64,000 nucleotides of DNA, taken from positions 1 to 64,000 of the forward strand of contig PDOP01000004.1 of NCBI GenBank assembly GCA_002749205.1, read 5' to 3'. The DNA is from Treponema sp. (GTDB taxonomy: Bacteria; Spirochaetota; Spirochaetia; Treponematales; Treponemataceae). The notes under the pieces were generated by a model, which had not been told where the DNA came from, made no database searches, and worked only from the letters and a program-made list of their open reading frames with translations. The translations under genes and the position numbers were made by a program. Numbering within the stretch: position 1 is the stretch's first letter; each line of letters begins with the position of its first letter. Positions 41,008-49,585 of the stretch are shown piece after piece.

Positions 41008-41292
41008 TTATTTTTGATCCCAGTTTTCCAACAGTGGTAATTCGTTACTTTTTATAAGTGATTTTATGATGTTTTTTATTTCCATCATAACTTGCAGTAC
41101 AGGCCAGTCAATATTGTCTACAAGAACTACGGATATGTTTTTTTCTCCAACCGCAGACTCTTCAATTGTAAATTTAATTTTGGCATTTTTTTCCATACCG
41201 GCAATATTGTATACCGCTACACCGGCGAAGTTTTGACGGTAGTATACAAAATCGTTTAATCTTTCAATGTTTTTAATTTCAGAAATAAGCAT
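41008..41292 (-). CDS. hypothetical protein in flagellar cluster
   Basis: ORF with good spacing in operon; not recognised. Confidence 0.6.
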   Translation of the reverse strand: MLISEIKNIERLNDFVYYRQNFAGVAVYNIAGMEKNAKIKFTIEESAVGEKNISVVLVDNIDWPVLQVMMEIKNIIKSLIKSNELPLLENWDQK

Positions 41293-41306
41293 TTATTACC
41301 TCAACT

Positions 41307-41897
41307 TTATAGTGAAATCAGTCCGTTCCCCAGTTTTTTTGCAAGGGGGCTAAGTTCATATTCGGCAATATCGCCGACAGATATAATATCTTTTTCTTCC
41401 AAAGCCGTTGTTATATCGGTTAAGAGTTCAGAGATTTCTTTTTGGTAGTCTTGTACTGCTTGACCGTCAATTTTTGTTTCAACGGATATGCCTGATATTT
41501 TATGTAGCGATAGATACCGACAAAGCTGTACAAATTTTTGAGAAAACTTTTCAATGACTGAAATTGCAAAAGCGTCATCGCCTGTTTGCATTTTCACGGG
41601 TATTTCTTCAAGGGACATTGATATGTCGGTTAAGTCTTTGCCGATTTCCATGACTTGTTCTTTAATGTCATCACCGGATTTTGTAAATAGTTCAATTGAT
41701 AATTCTTCAGTTACGGGAAGAGCGAAAAGCTTATCTATTTCTTCGCCCTTGATTTCCCGTTCGTTACTGAAAATCGAAAAAACCGTATTGTTTTGACTGT
41801 TGCAGAATTCTTCTACTTCACCCATTACATCGCCTATTGTCTTTTCGTTTTCAATTTTGAAGTCAAGTTTTTCACCGTTTATAGCTATTTTTATCAC
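41307..41897 (-). CDS. hypothetical protein in flagellar cluster
   Basis: ORF between tsaE and fliD; not recognised. Confidence 0.6.
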   Translation of the reverse strand: MIKIAINGEKLDFKIENEKTIGDVMGEVEEFCNSQNNTVFSIFSNEREIKGEEIDKLFALPVTEELSIELFTKSGDDIKEQVMEIGKDLTDISMSLEEIPVKMQTGDDAFAISVIEKFSQKFVQLCRYLSLHKISGISVETKIDGQAVQDYQKEISELLTDITTALEEKDIISVGDIAEYELSPLAKKLGNGLISL

Positions 41898-41903
41898 TTT
41901 CTT

Positions 41904-43871
41904 TTAATCTCCGGATGGTTTTGCGAATCCCTTTATTTTATTTGACTGCTCTTCAAGGTCTTTTAGAGTGCCTTCCATTTCTGCATATTTATATTTTAAT
42001 TCTGCTTCTTTTTTTGCTAATCGTTTATCGTAGTCTTCTATTTTCTTTTCTGTTGAAGCGATTTTCCTTCCTAAGCTGTCTATTCGTGTTCCAAAGATAC
42101 CTCCACGCTCGACATAAGGCCCGATTTGAGTGTAAAAGTTAAAAGCTAATCCTGAATCAATAAGTATGTCTTCGTTAGAGTCAAACCCAAAAAAGCTTCG
42201 AACTTCATTAAGATTATTTTTTATTGCCTCGTCTAATTTTTTTTCGTCAATTTCCAAATAGCCTCTAAGCCTTGATGTTTCAATTCCTCCGCCTGTTCCG
42301 GCATTTGTTGAAATTCCCATATTCGACAGCATAATTATTGTTGAAGATTCAGATGCTTTATATACATCTGAAGTTTGTGAGCGAAGTCTGTTTTTAAGCC
42401 CATTCAAAGTAGAATCGCCAAACATAAGACCAAGTATGGTTTGAGCATTTTCTTTTTCTTCGGGAGTAAAATATGTAAGCTCTTCAATTATTTCGGGTTT
42501 GTTTTGAGTTAAAATATTTATCTCTGCAAGAAGTCGGTTATATTTACCTACAAATTCTATAATCGTGTTTTTTACAAGCTCCGTATCCGGCTTTACATCA
42601 ATGCTTTCTTTTTTATCGGTTTGGTCATGTATGTTTAATGTAATTCCCGGTATTAAGTCGTCTATTTTATTTGTCTCTCGCTTTATTTTTATACCTTCAA
42701 ATTCAATTTCGGCATCCTGTGCGATTGATACGGGTGTTACGGGAACATATTCTCCGCTTGCTTTTGGATCGTAAATTCTTATGTTGTCAATAGAAACAGA
42801 CATTCCTGAATTTGCATTATTTATAACCAAGCCTTTTACATCACCGTATTCCGCTAAGTTGATTTCAATAATCTGTTTACCGTCAGAATTGCTTATAGGC
42901 GGTGCAGGTATTAAAACTCCTCTTGCGGATTTTAGCGAAAGTACATTCATATTTTTCACGGTAGGTGAGGGTGGGGCTTCTATATTTGGTTGATTTTCAA
43001 TTGGCATTGTAGCCCCTGTTTCCGATTCCTCATTTGTAAGTGTAATTCCTTTGTATGAAATTGCTCCCAATCTTTCAAAGACAGGTTGCGAAGTATCGCT
43101 GTGGTTATTATTTACTTGGGTATCATCTTGCTGCATTACGGAAACTTCTATTTCCATAATGTTCCCTTCGGCAGCTTTTACTGTTTTTGAAAAGTTGATG
43201 GTTTCAGAGCTTTGCGGTCTTGCTGTTACGGCTGTTTTATCGACTGATACTGAGCCTGTATCATTTTTTTTAATCAAATTATGTTGCAACGCAAAATTAA
43301 GAGCATCATCTGCAAATTTTAGCCTGTTTTTTGCACCGGAAATTTCAGATTTAAACAGTAAATTTGTCGTTTCAGATGTTGTCTTTACCTCAGTAACTCT
43401 TAAAATATCTTTGCCTCGCCGGTTTATAAGCTCGATGAAATCCCTGTACCTTCCTCCACGCCAATTAAACGATATGGTTTTTTCTCCGACAAGAAATGTG
43501 TATTTACCTTCAGGTATATTTAAGTCCTTGTCTATTTCCGATGTTAAAAAACTATCCGAGTTTGCAATTGCATTTACCTTAATTTTAAAAGACTGCTCCT
43601 TTGCATCTCGTTTTGCAGTGGCTGTAACAGCTCTTTCATTTGTAGAGCTTACAATTTTTTCGGCAAAAGGATTATTAAAAGAGTATAAATCATTAGATGC
43701 CTTTCGTAAGTCAGAAGATAGTCGATTGATTTGTCTCCATGAATTTTTTTGAAGCTCAAATTTTTCTAAGTCTTTGGCAACATTATCCCGCGGAATACGC
43801 TCTACCTTCATTAAAGAGTCTATGTATTTATCATAATTACCGGAAATACCCGGAATGCTCATATCAGACAT
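41904..43871 (-). CDS. fliD: flagellar filament capping protein FliD
   Basis: SIPGISGNYDKYIDSLMKVERIPRD N-terminus; C-terminal coiled coil; flaG neighbour. Confidence 0.9.
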   Translation of the reverse strand: MSDMSIPGISGNYDKYIDSLMKVERIPRDNVAKDLEKFELQKNSWRQINRLSSDLRKASNDLYSFNNPFAEKIVSSTNERAVTATAKRDAKEQSFKIKVNAIANSDSFLTSEIDKDLNIPEGKYTFLVGEKTISFNWRGGRYRDFIELINRRGKDILRVTEVKTTSETTNLLFKSEISGAKNRLKFADDALNFALQHNLIKKNDTGSVSVDKTAVTARPQSSETINFSKTVKAAEGNIMEIEVSVMQQDDTQVNNNHSDTSQPVFERLGAISYKGITLTNEESETGATMPIENQPNIEAPPSPTVKNMNVLSLKSARGVLIPAPPISNSDGKQIIEINLAEYGDVKGLVINNANSGMSVSIDNIRIYDPKASGEYVPVTPVSIAQDAEIEFEGIKIKRETNKIDDLIPGITLNIHDQTDKKESIDVKPDTELVKNTIIEFVGKYNRLLAEINILTQNKPEIIEELTYFTPEEKENAQTILGLMFGDSTLNGLKNRLRSQTSDVYKASESSTIIMLSNMGISTNAGTGGGIETSRLRGYLEIDEKKLDEAIKNNLNEVRSFFGFDSNEDILIDSGLAFNFYTQIGPYVERGGIFGTRIDSLGRKIASTEKKIEDYDKRLAKKEAELKYKYAEMEGTLKDLEEQSNKIKGFAKPSGD

Positions 43872-43915
43872 TTAATACTCCGTGGCAGAAACAAACTAAA
43901 GACCTTTGTTACAGG

Positions 43916-44296
43916 TTAAGCTTTTTCATCAAACAATAAGCCAAATGTTTCACGCATTCTTGTTTGCAGCTTTTGAACTTCCTCTGCAGGAATTTCTCTT
44001 ATAACCTTGTCAGTAGTTGCATCAATTACCTTTACAACAACCTTGTTTATATCTTTGTTCACAGAAAATTTCAGCTTTCGACTAAAAGTTTCTCCAAGTT
44101 TCTGTATTTCTTGCATCGCCGCTGATATTTTTTTATGAATCTCATCTAGGTCTTCGGCTTGTACGGACGCTTTATTGAGTACTAACTTTGCCTGCTTAGA
44201 CTGACCCGGCAGACGGATACTCTTTTGACCTGTAAACCGGCTTCTACCGGCGTGAGAAAGTGTTTTGGATATTGCACTAACACCTGTTACTTCCAT
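43916..44296 (-). CDS. flaG: FlaG family protein
   Basis: LKFSVNKDINKVVVKVIDATTDKVIREIPAEEVQKL. Confidence 0.9.
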   Translation of the reverse strand: MEVTGVSAISKTLSHAGRSRFTGQKSIRLPGQSKQAKLVLNKASVQAEDLDEIHKKISAAMQEIQKLGETFSRKLKFSVNKDINKVVVKVIDATTDKVIREIPAEEVQKLQTRMRETFGLLFDEKA

Positions 44297-44439
44297 TAAA
44301 ACGGTTCCTCCTTGAATAAATTTGTCCTCCTTGACAACATTTGAGCCGTAGCTATTAACAAGCTCAGCTTTTATGATACATTTTGGCAGTGTTTTTTAAA
44401 ATTCATTTGACTTTTAAAAAGCACCTCACTTCCCTATAT

Positions 44440-44485
44440 TTTCAAAAAAAGGAAGACAAAGGGCGCAACTCTGTCTTCCAAGTCA
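44440..44485 (-). terminator. terminator downstream of flaB
   Basis: GGAAGACA...TGTCTTCC followed on minus strand by a T run. Confidence 0.6.
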
Positions 44486-44616
44486 TTTGGAAAACCACAG
44501 TCAAAGAGAAGACATCCAGATTTCTCTTTGTTTATTCTGATTTATTTTCAGAATTAAGATTTTCCTGCACAGATATACCGCTCAGAAAGTAGTTTTCCTC
44601 TAAAAGATCCTCATCT

Positions 44617-45474
44617 CTATTGAAGAAGCCTAAGAACCGACTGCGATTTAGTATTAGCCTGTGCCAACATAGCTGTTGAAGTTTGTGATAAAATCTGATC
44701 ACGAGTGAATTCAACAACGGCATGAGCCATATCAGTGTCTCTGATTCTTGATTCTGCAGCTTGAAGGTTTTCAGCCGCAACTGTAACACCGTTGTAAGCC
44801 ATCTCGAATCTGTTTTGATAGGCACCAAGATCAGCTCGCTGACTATTTATTAAAGTAAGCGCACTATCAACAGAGCCTAAAGCCATATTCGCATTTTCAA
44901 CGGACGAAACAGACACCATAGCATCTTCGCCACCTTGTGATTGTCCCATAATTCCGAGTGCAGTTGCTGTCATGGTTCCAATGTAAATTCTTTCATTTTG
45001 ATCCATGTTTGCTCCTACATGCAATTGCATTATCTCAGGACCTCCGTCCTTAGCAAATCTACCGGTCAGCATATTCATTCCATTGAATTGTGCATGGCTG
45101 GCAATTCTGTCAACCTCATCTACAAGTTGAGAAATCTCAACTTGAAGTTGCATTCTGTCTTCTGCAGAATAGATACCGTTAGCGGCTTGTACAGCGAGCT
45201 CCCTAATACGCTGCATAATATCCGTAGTTTCCTGTAGGTATCCTTCAGTTGCCTGAATAAAAGAAACACCGTTTTGAATATTTCTGCCTGCTTGGTTCAA
45301 ACCACGGATTTGGCTTCTCATTTTTTCTGAAACAGCCAAGCCTGAAGCATCGTCTCCTGCTCGGTTAATTCTCATACCACTGGATAACTTTTCAATATCC
45401 TTAACCATTTTGTGGTCTGAGATGCCTTCATAACGCTGAGCAAAAAGTGCACTCATATTGTGATTTATAATCAT
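44617..45474 (-). CDS. flaB: flagellin (FlaB core filament protein)
   Basis: [17 protein letters not shown]...; [33 protein letters not shown]. Confidence 0.96.
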   Translation of the reverse strand: MIINHNMSALFAQRYEGISDHKMVKDIEKLSSGMRINRAGDDASGLAVSEKMRSQIRGLNQAGRNIQNGVSFIQATEGYLQETTDIMQRIRELAVQAANGIYSAEDRMQLQVEISQLVDEVDRIASHAQFNGMNMLTGRFAKDGGPEIMQLHVGANMDQNERIYIGTMTATALGIMGQSQGGEDAMVSVSSVENANMALGSVDSALTLINSQRADLGAYQNRFEMAYNGVTVAAENLQAAESRIRDTDMAHAVVEFTRDQILSQTSTAMLAQANTKSQSVLRLLQ

Positions 45475-45754
45475 AATGACCCTCCTGAAGTCTTGTATCT
45501 CGGCATCCTTGCCGATTCAATTTTACTGTATGCTTTTACTTGAAAATTGAAATGCGCCATTTCATTTTCTTGTAATTGCAACAGTATTGCCGACAGCTTG
45601 TAAAAACCACCGGCAACACTGTGCATACAGGGCTTCATTTAGGTTTTTTTTAAAGAACTTTGGATTAGCGAGCAGAAAACCATTAAAACTCTACTCGCCA
45701 CCACATTGATTATAACACCTTTTAGCAATTTTTGCAAGGTGCTATAAAGCGATT

Positions 45755-46615
45755 TTATCTAAGAAGAGATAAAACCAACTGGCTGTTTGAATTAGCCTGT
45801 GCCAACATAGCTGTTCCTGTTTGAGAAAGAATTTGATTCTTTGTGTACTCAACCATTTGCTTAGCCATATCAGTATCACGAATTCTTGACTCTGCAGCTT
45901 GAAGATTTTCTGCCGCAATGTCAATACCAACAACAGTCATTTCCATTCTGTTTTGGTAACCACCGAGATCGGCTCTTTGCTTATTGATGATTTTCAAACC
46001 TTCATCAATCATACCGATACTTCTGTTTGCTTCCGCAGGAGTAGCAATAGTCATAATCTCTTCTGAGCCAAGATTTCTGATTCCGAGCGCACCTGATGTC
46101 ATAGTTCCAATATAAACACGCATCCTTTGATCCATGTTTGCACCGATGTGGAACCACATAGATGCCGTAACAGAATTTTCACCTGTTTCGCGAGCAAAAC
46201 GACCTGTCAACATATTCATACCGTTGAATTGAGCTGAGCTGGCAATTCTGTCAACTTCCGCTACGAGCTGTGAAACTTCAACTTGGATGTAGAGTCTGTC
46301 TTCAGCCGAATAGATACCGTTAGCACCCTGAACAGCAAGCTCACGGATTCTCTGCATAATATCAGTTGTTTCCTGTAAGTAAGCCTCTGCTACCTGAATG
46401 AAATTGATACCGTTTGAAGCATTCGCTGAAGCCTGATTCAGACCTCTAATCTGGCTTCTCATTTTTTCTGAAACAGCCAAACCTGAAGCATCATCACCTG
46501 CACGGTTAATTCTTAAACCGCTTGAAAGCTTTTCAATGTCTTTACCAATATTCCTATTGGTAAGCCCCTGTGTTCGTTGTGCGAACATAGCACTCATGTT
46601 GTGATTAATAATCAT
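45755..46615 (-). CDS. flaB: flagellin (FlaB core filament protein)
   Basis: [18 protein letters not shown]...; start moved from 46792 to 46615 by CCAAGGAGGAA RBS. Confidence 0.96.
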   Translation of the reverse strand: MIINHNMSAMFAQRTQGLTNRNIGKDIEKLSSGLRINRAGDDASGLAVSEKMRSQIRGLNQASANASNGINFIQVAEAYLQETTDIMQRIRELAVQGANGIYSAEDRLYIQVEVSQLVAEVDRIASSAQFNGMNMLTGRFARETGENSVTASMWFHIGANMDQRMRVYIGTMTSGALGIRNLGSEEIMTIATPAEANRSIGMIDEGLKIINKQRADLGGYQNRMEMTVVGIDIAAENLQAAESRIRDTDMAKQMVEYTKNQILSQTGTAMLAQANSNSQLVLSLLR

Positions 46616-46691
46616 GAGATATTCCTCCTTGGAATAATGAAATTCGCAAATCATCCTTGTTTTGCGGGAAATCAGACGATCTCCAATCATT

Positions 46692-46719
46692 TTTTCGGCA
46701 AAAAGGGTATTAAACTTTA
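46692..46719 (-). promoter_or_regulatory. sigma-28 (FliA)-like promoter of flaB
   Basis: minus strand TAAAGTTT-N12-GCCGAAAA (enteric sigma-28 consensus TAAAGTTT-N11-GCCGATAA). Confidence 0.55.
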
Positions 46720-46809
46720 GAACTTTAAAAAAAAAAATAGAAGAAAATAGAAAAAAATAGTAGAAATTGAAAAAGTCAGACGAGTTTTGCAAGCGACTCT
46801 ATTTATAGA

Positions 46810-47020
46810 TGTGAAATGTTGTCAGGTAAAATAACAAAAACATTGTTTTACATACCCAACATTTCACATCTGCAACCCGCTCCCTCGCATAATTTTCCGC
46901 CCTCTTCTTTAAAAAATTTAATCGCCGTTTTACGCTCTCGCTCCAACCGGCTTTTATTTAAAATCAATCGGACGGAAAAAAGACATCGGTCGCAACATCA
47001 GGCAAAATACACTGCATGAG
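46810..47020 (+). repeat. Structured intergenic repeat family A, copy A5
   Basis: GATGTGAAATGTTG...CAACATTTCACATC; TTTTCCG(46893-46899)/CGGAAAA(46973-46979); GCCG(46924-46927)/CGGC(46948-46951). Confidence 0.65.
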
Positions 47021-47094
47021 AAAAATCACTTGTTAGTGATTTTTCTCATAACACGCCGGTATTCTCTCGATACATAAAAAAGCAGAAAACCTAA

Positions 47095-47210
47095 CAAGAA
47101 ATTCTATCCGTTTAACCTGATTTAGACGGGCGAAGTCTACACTTTTGCCCGATTAAACTTAAAAAGAAACAACCTTTATGCGAGCCCGCAGGTTGGCGTC
47201 AGCTAAAAAA
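47095..47210 (-). repeat. Structured intergenic repeat family A, copy A6 (inverted, apparently lacking the inner stem)
   Basis: GTTTAACCTGATTTAGACGGGCGAAGTCTACAC...TATGCGAGCCCGCAGGTTGG. Confidence 0.6.
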
Positions 47211-47273
47211 ATTATTTTTCGTTCCCTTGATTGCCTTTTAAATCAATATTTTAAATAATTATTTATTTTATGC

Positions 47274-47302
47274 TTGACAACTAACTAGTGCTGTGATATA
47301 AT
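47274..47302 (+). promoter_or_regulatory. consensus sigma-70 promoter of RiPP precursor gene
   Basis: TTGACA(47274-47279)-N17-TATAAT(47297-47302). Confidence 0.85.
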
Positions 47303-47332
47303 TTAAGTAATCTTAATAGACTGGAGGTTAAT

Positions 47333-47488
47333 ATGAAATCGTCTAATGAAAAAGTTCGATCTTTAAAGTATCGAGTGGAACTGGTCAGTCATAAGGCAAA
47401 TTCTTTGGCTGAAAAGACTTTTTGTTTTTACTGTGGTTGCTTCCAAGGTGGAAACGGTCAATCTAATCCTACAGGTGGAGGTAAATAG
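47333..47488 (+). CDS. 51-aa Cys/Gly-rich candidate RiPP precursor (absent from ORF track)
   Basis: MKSSNEKVRSLKYRVELVSHKANSLAEKTFCFYCGCFQGGNGQSNPTGGGK; GGAGG RBS 5 nt from ATG; consensus promoter; upstream of rSAM/SPASM gene. Confidence 0.82.
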   Translation: MKSSNEKVRSLKYRVELVSHKANSLAEKTFCFYCGCFQGGNGQSNPTGGGK

Positions 47489-47503
47489 AAGTTAGAAATT
47501 AAG

Positions 47504-47540
47504 AACCCCTCTCCCATCTAAAATTGGGAGGGGGTTTTAT
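47504..47540 (+). terminator. attenuator/terminator hairpin between precursor and downstream operon
   Basis: AACCCCTCTCCCA tctaaaat TGGGAGGGGGTTTT. Confidence 0.75.
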
Positions 47541-47596
47541 CGAAGTTTTATATTAGAAACAAAAAAAAATAATATTATTTGAAATGATTATGTCAG

Positions 47597-48325
47597 ATGA
47601 AGAATAGAATTTTGCCGGATATTTTTTTTATTTTAGCTTTATGTATATTTTCGGAACTTTTGTTTATTAGTTGTTTTAAAGTAAAATTTGATAGGGGAGA
47701 TATTGAAATGCGCTGTTTTGAAGAAAAAGATTTTAAAAAAATAGAATTATCGGGAGATATGACAGTTGAAGTTATTTTTGGAAATCAATTTCAAATTCAA
47801 GTTTCTGAAGATAAGAACATGGATAAATATTTGTCAATAGATAAAATACAAGATACTTTGAAAATAAAAAATACTTCGGTTAAAAACTTAACAGAATGTA
47901 AAATTGTTGTTACAATGCCTAAAATAAGTAAGTGTATAGTTTATGGCGGTTGTTCAGTTTTTATCAAAGACTTTAATGCCCCGGACGATACGCTTATTGT
48001 ATTTCAATCAGGCACTTCTAATATTAACCTTGAAAATGTATTATTTAAAAAAATTGAAGCATCACAAAACGGTACCGGTAAATTTTTATTGCAGGGAAAA
48101 ACAAATATTTTAAAATACTCAAGCTCAGGTACTGCTAATTTATACGCTTCAACCTTAGAAACAGAAAAAGTATATCTTTCTTGGTACGGATCAGGATATG
48201 CAGAAGTTTATGCGAAAGAAAAATTAGATATTGATATATCCGGTACAGGTATTATAAAATATAAAGATAAACCGGAAATAGTTCGTTCGATTAGAGGTAG
48301 TGTAAATATAACCCGAATCAATTAG
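47597..48325 (+). CDS. putative lipoprotein with head-GIN (DUF2807-type) domain
   Basis: signal ...LLFISC lipobox-like; FKKIELSGDMTVEVIFGNQFQIQVSEDKNMDKYLSI, repetitive beta-helix-like pattern. Confidence 0.7.
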   Translation: MKNRILPDIFFILALCIFSELLFISCFKVKFDRGDIEMRCFEEKDFKKIELSGDMTVEVIFGNQFQIQVSEDKNMDKYLSIDKIQDTLKIKNTSVKNLTECKIVVTMPKISKCIVYGGCSVFIKDFNAPDDTLIVFQSGTSNINLENVLFKKIEASQNGTGKFLLQGKTNILKYSSSGTANLYASTLETEKVYLSWYGSGYAEVYAKEKLDIDISGTGIIKYKDKPEIVRSIRGSVNITRIN

Positions 48326-48352
48326 CTGAGGAAATTGTAATTAGGAGTATAA

Positions 48353-49585
48353 ATGTATCTTTCAAAATATAATGAATATCAACTAAGAGAAAATAGAGTT
48401 TATGTTTATAACACGAGATATTTTAATTCAATAAGTTTTGATGAAAATGATGTAGATAAAGTCAAAAAGTTTATGTTAAATACACAAGATACTGAATTAT
48501 TAAATTTAGGCTTTATCTCTAAAACTGATAATGAATTAAATGAAATTTTTGAATGGTACATGGATTTAAAGTATTCAGCTTCACATCTAAATATTATGCT
48601 TGTTATGAATTATAACTGTAATTGTGAATGTAAATATTGCTTTGAAAATTTAGACCAATCATTTCTTTTAACTAAAAATATCGATATAAAAAAAATAGTA
48701 AATTTTATTTTAGATATTTATAAAAGAAATAAAAGTGAAAGTTTAACTTTAACTTTTTTTGGAGGCGAACCATTACTTTCTTTAGAAAACATTCTAAAAA
48801 TTACAAACGATTTAAATGAATCCAAGATAAATATAAAATATTTAGTAATTACCAATGGAACTCTTTTAACTTTGCCTGTCTTAGAACAACTTTTTAATAT
48901 TGGAATAAAACATTTTCAAATAACCATAGATGGACCTCAACAAATTCATGACATTCGTCGACCTTGCAAAAATAAAAAATCTTCATGGAAAATGATAATT
49001 GATAATTTACTCATAGCGCTTAATTTGGATGTAGAGATTACTTTACGTATAAATATAGACAATGACAATATTGATTATTTTGATGAATTACTCTCTTCTG
49101 TACCTAAAAAAATTATAGATTCTGAAAAAACAAATATTTATATTGCCCCTGTTGTTGGTTGCCTCAATTGTACAGTTGCTAAAACTTTAAAAGATAGAGC
49201 ATCTGTATTAAAAACCGCTTGGCATAAAATAAGTGAAAATAATTATCCTATACCAATATCTCCGCCTGTATATGCACCTTGCCCTAGACATTCAAAAGAG
49301 AGTGCTTTTTATCTTGATATGTATGGTAACATATATACTTGTGGAGGCTTTGTTGGTAATATTAAAAGGGTGGAAAAAAAATTTTCAGAAAAATTTCAGG
49401 AATACTATGAACGCTTAAAATATATCCCACCAAAATCTTGTTTTAAATGTTCTTTTTTTCCTGTTTGTATGGGTGGTTGTCAGTTTGAAACCGCTGCGTT
49501 AGGTACTAACTGTCAAAAAACATATCTAAAGGAGATCTATGATGAATACTTCACAAAGTACTGTCAAAACCGGAAGAGAATTTAA
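48353..49585 (+). CDS. radical SAM/SPASM peptide maturase
   Basis: CNCECKYC (CX3CX2C); SPASM CX14GX4C...CX2CX5CX3C...C; ~80-residue N-terminal extension. Confidence 0.92.
   Translation: MYLSKYNEYQLRENRVYVYNTRYFNSISFDENDVDKVKKFMLNTQDTELLNLGFISKTDNELNEIFEWYMDLKYSASHLNIMLVMNYNCNCECKYCFENLDQSFLLTKNIDIKKIVNFILDIYKRNKSESLTLTFFGGEPLLSLENILKITNDLNESKINIKYLVITNGTLLTLPVLEQLFNIGIKHFQITIDGPQQIHDIRRPCKNKKSSWKMIIDNLLIALNLDVEITLRINIDNDNIDYFDELLSSVPKKIIDSEKTNIYIAPVVGCLNCTVAKTLKDRASVLKTAWHKISENNYPIPISPPVYAPCPRHSKESAFYLDMYGNIYTCGGFVGNIKRVEKKFSEKFQEYYERLKYIPPKSCFKCSFFPVCMGGCQFETAALGTNCQKTYLKEIYDEYFTKYCQNRKRI

Noticed and set aside
43051-43752. 233-aa ORF antisense to fliD
   Set aside because: Shadow ORF; fliD on the minus strand explains coding bias and synteny.
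45480-45560. Possible sigma-28 promoter for the first flaB
   Set aside because: GCCGAGAT is present on the minus strand but the TAAA element is spaced about 17 nt away; too weak to call.
11968-47210. Reading family A as integron attC sites (T. denticola is known to carry a chromosomal integron)
   Set aside because: One end has GTTTAAC (RYYYAAC-like) and the palindromic pairing is attC-like, but the other end lacks a clear GTTRRRY box, the copies are not in one cassette array, and flanking genes are core genes. Left open as a test, not a call.
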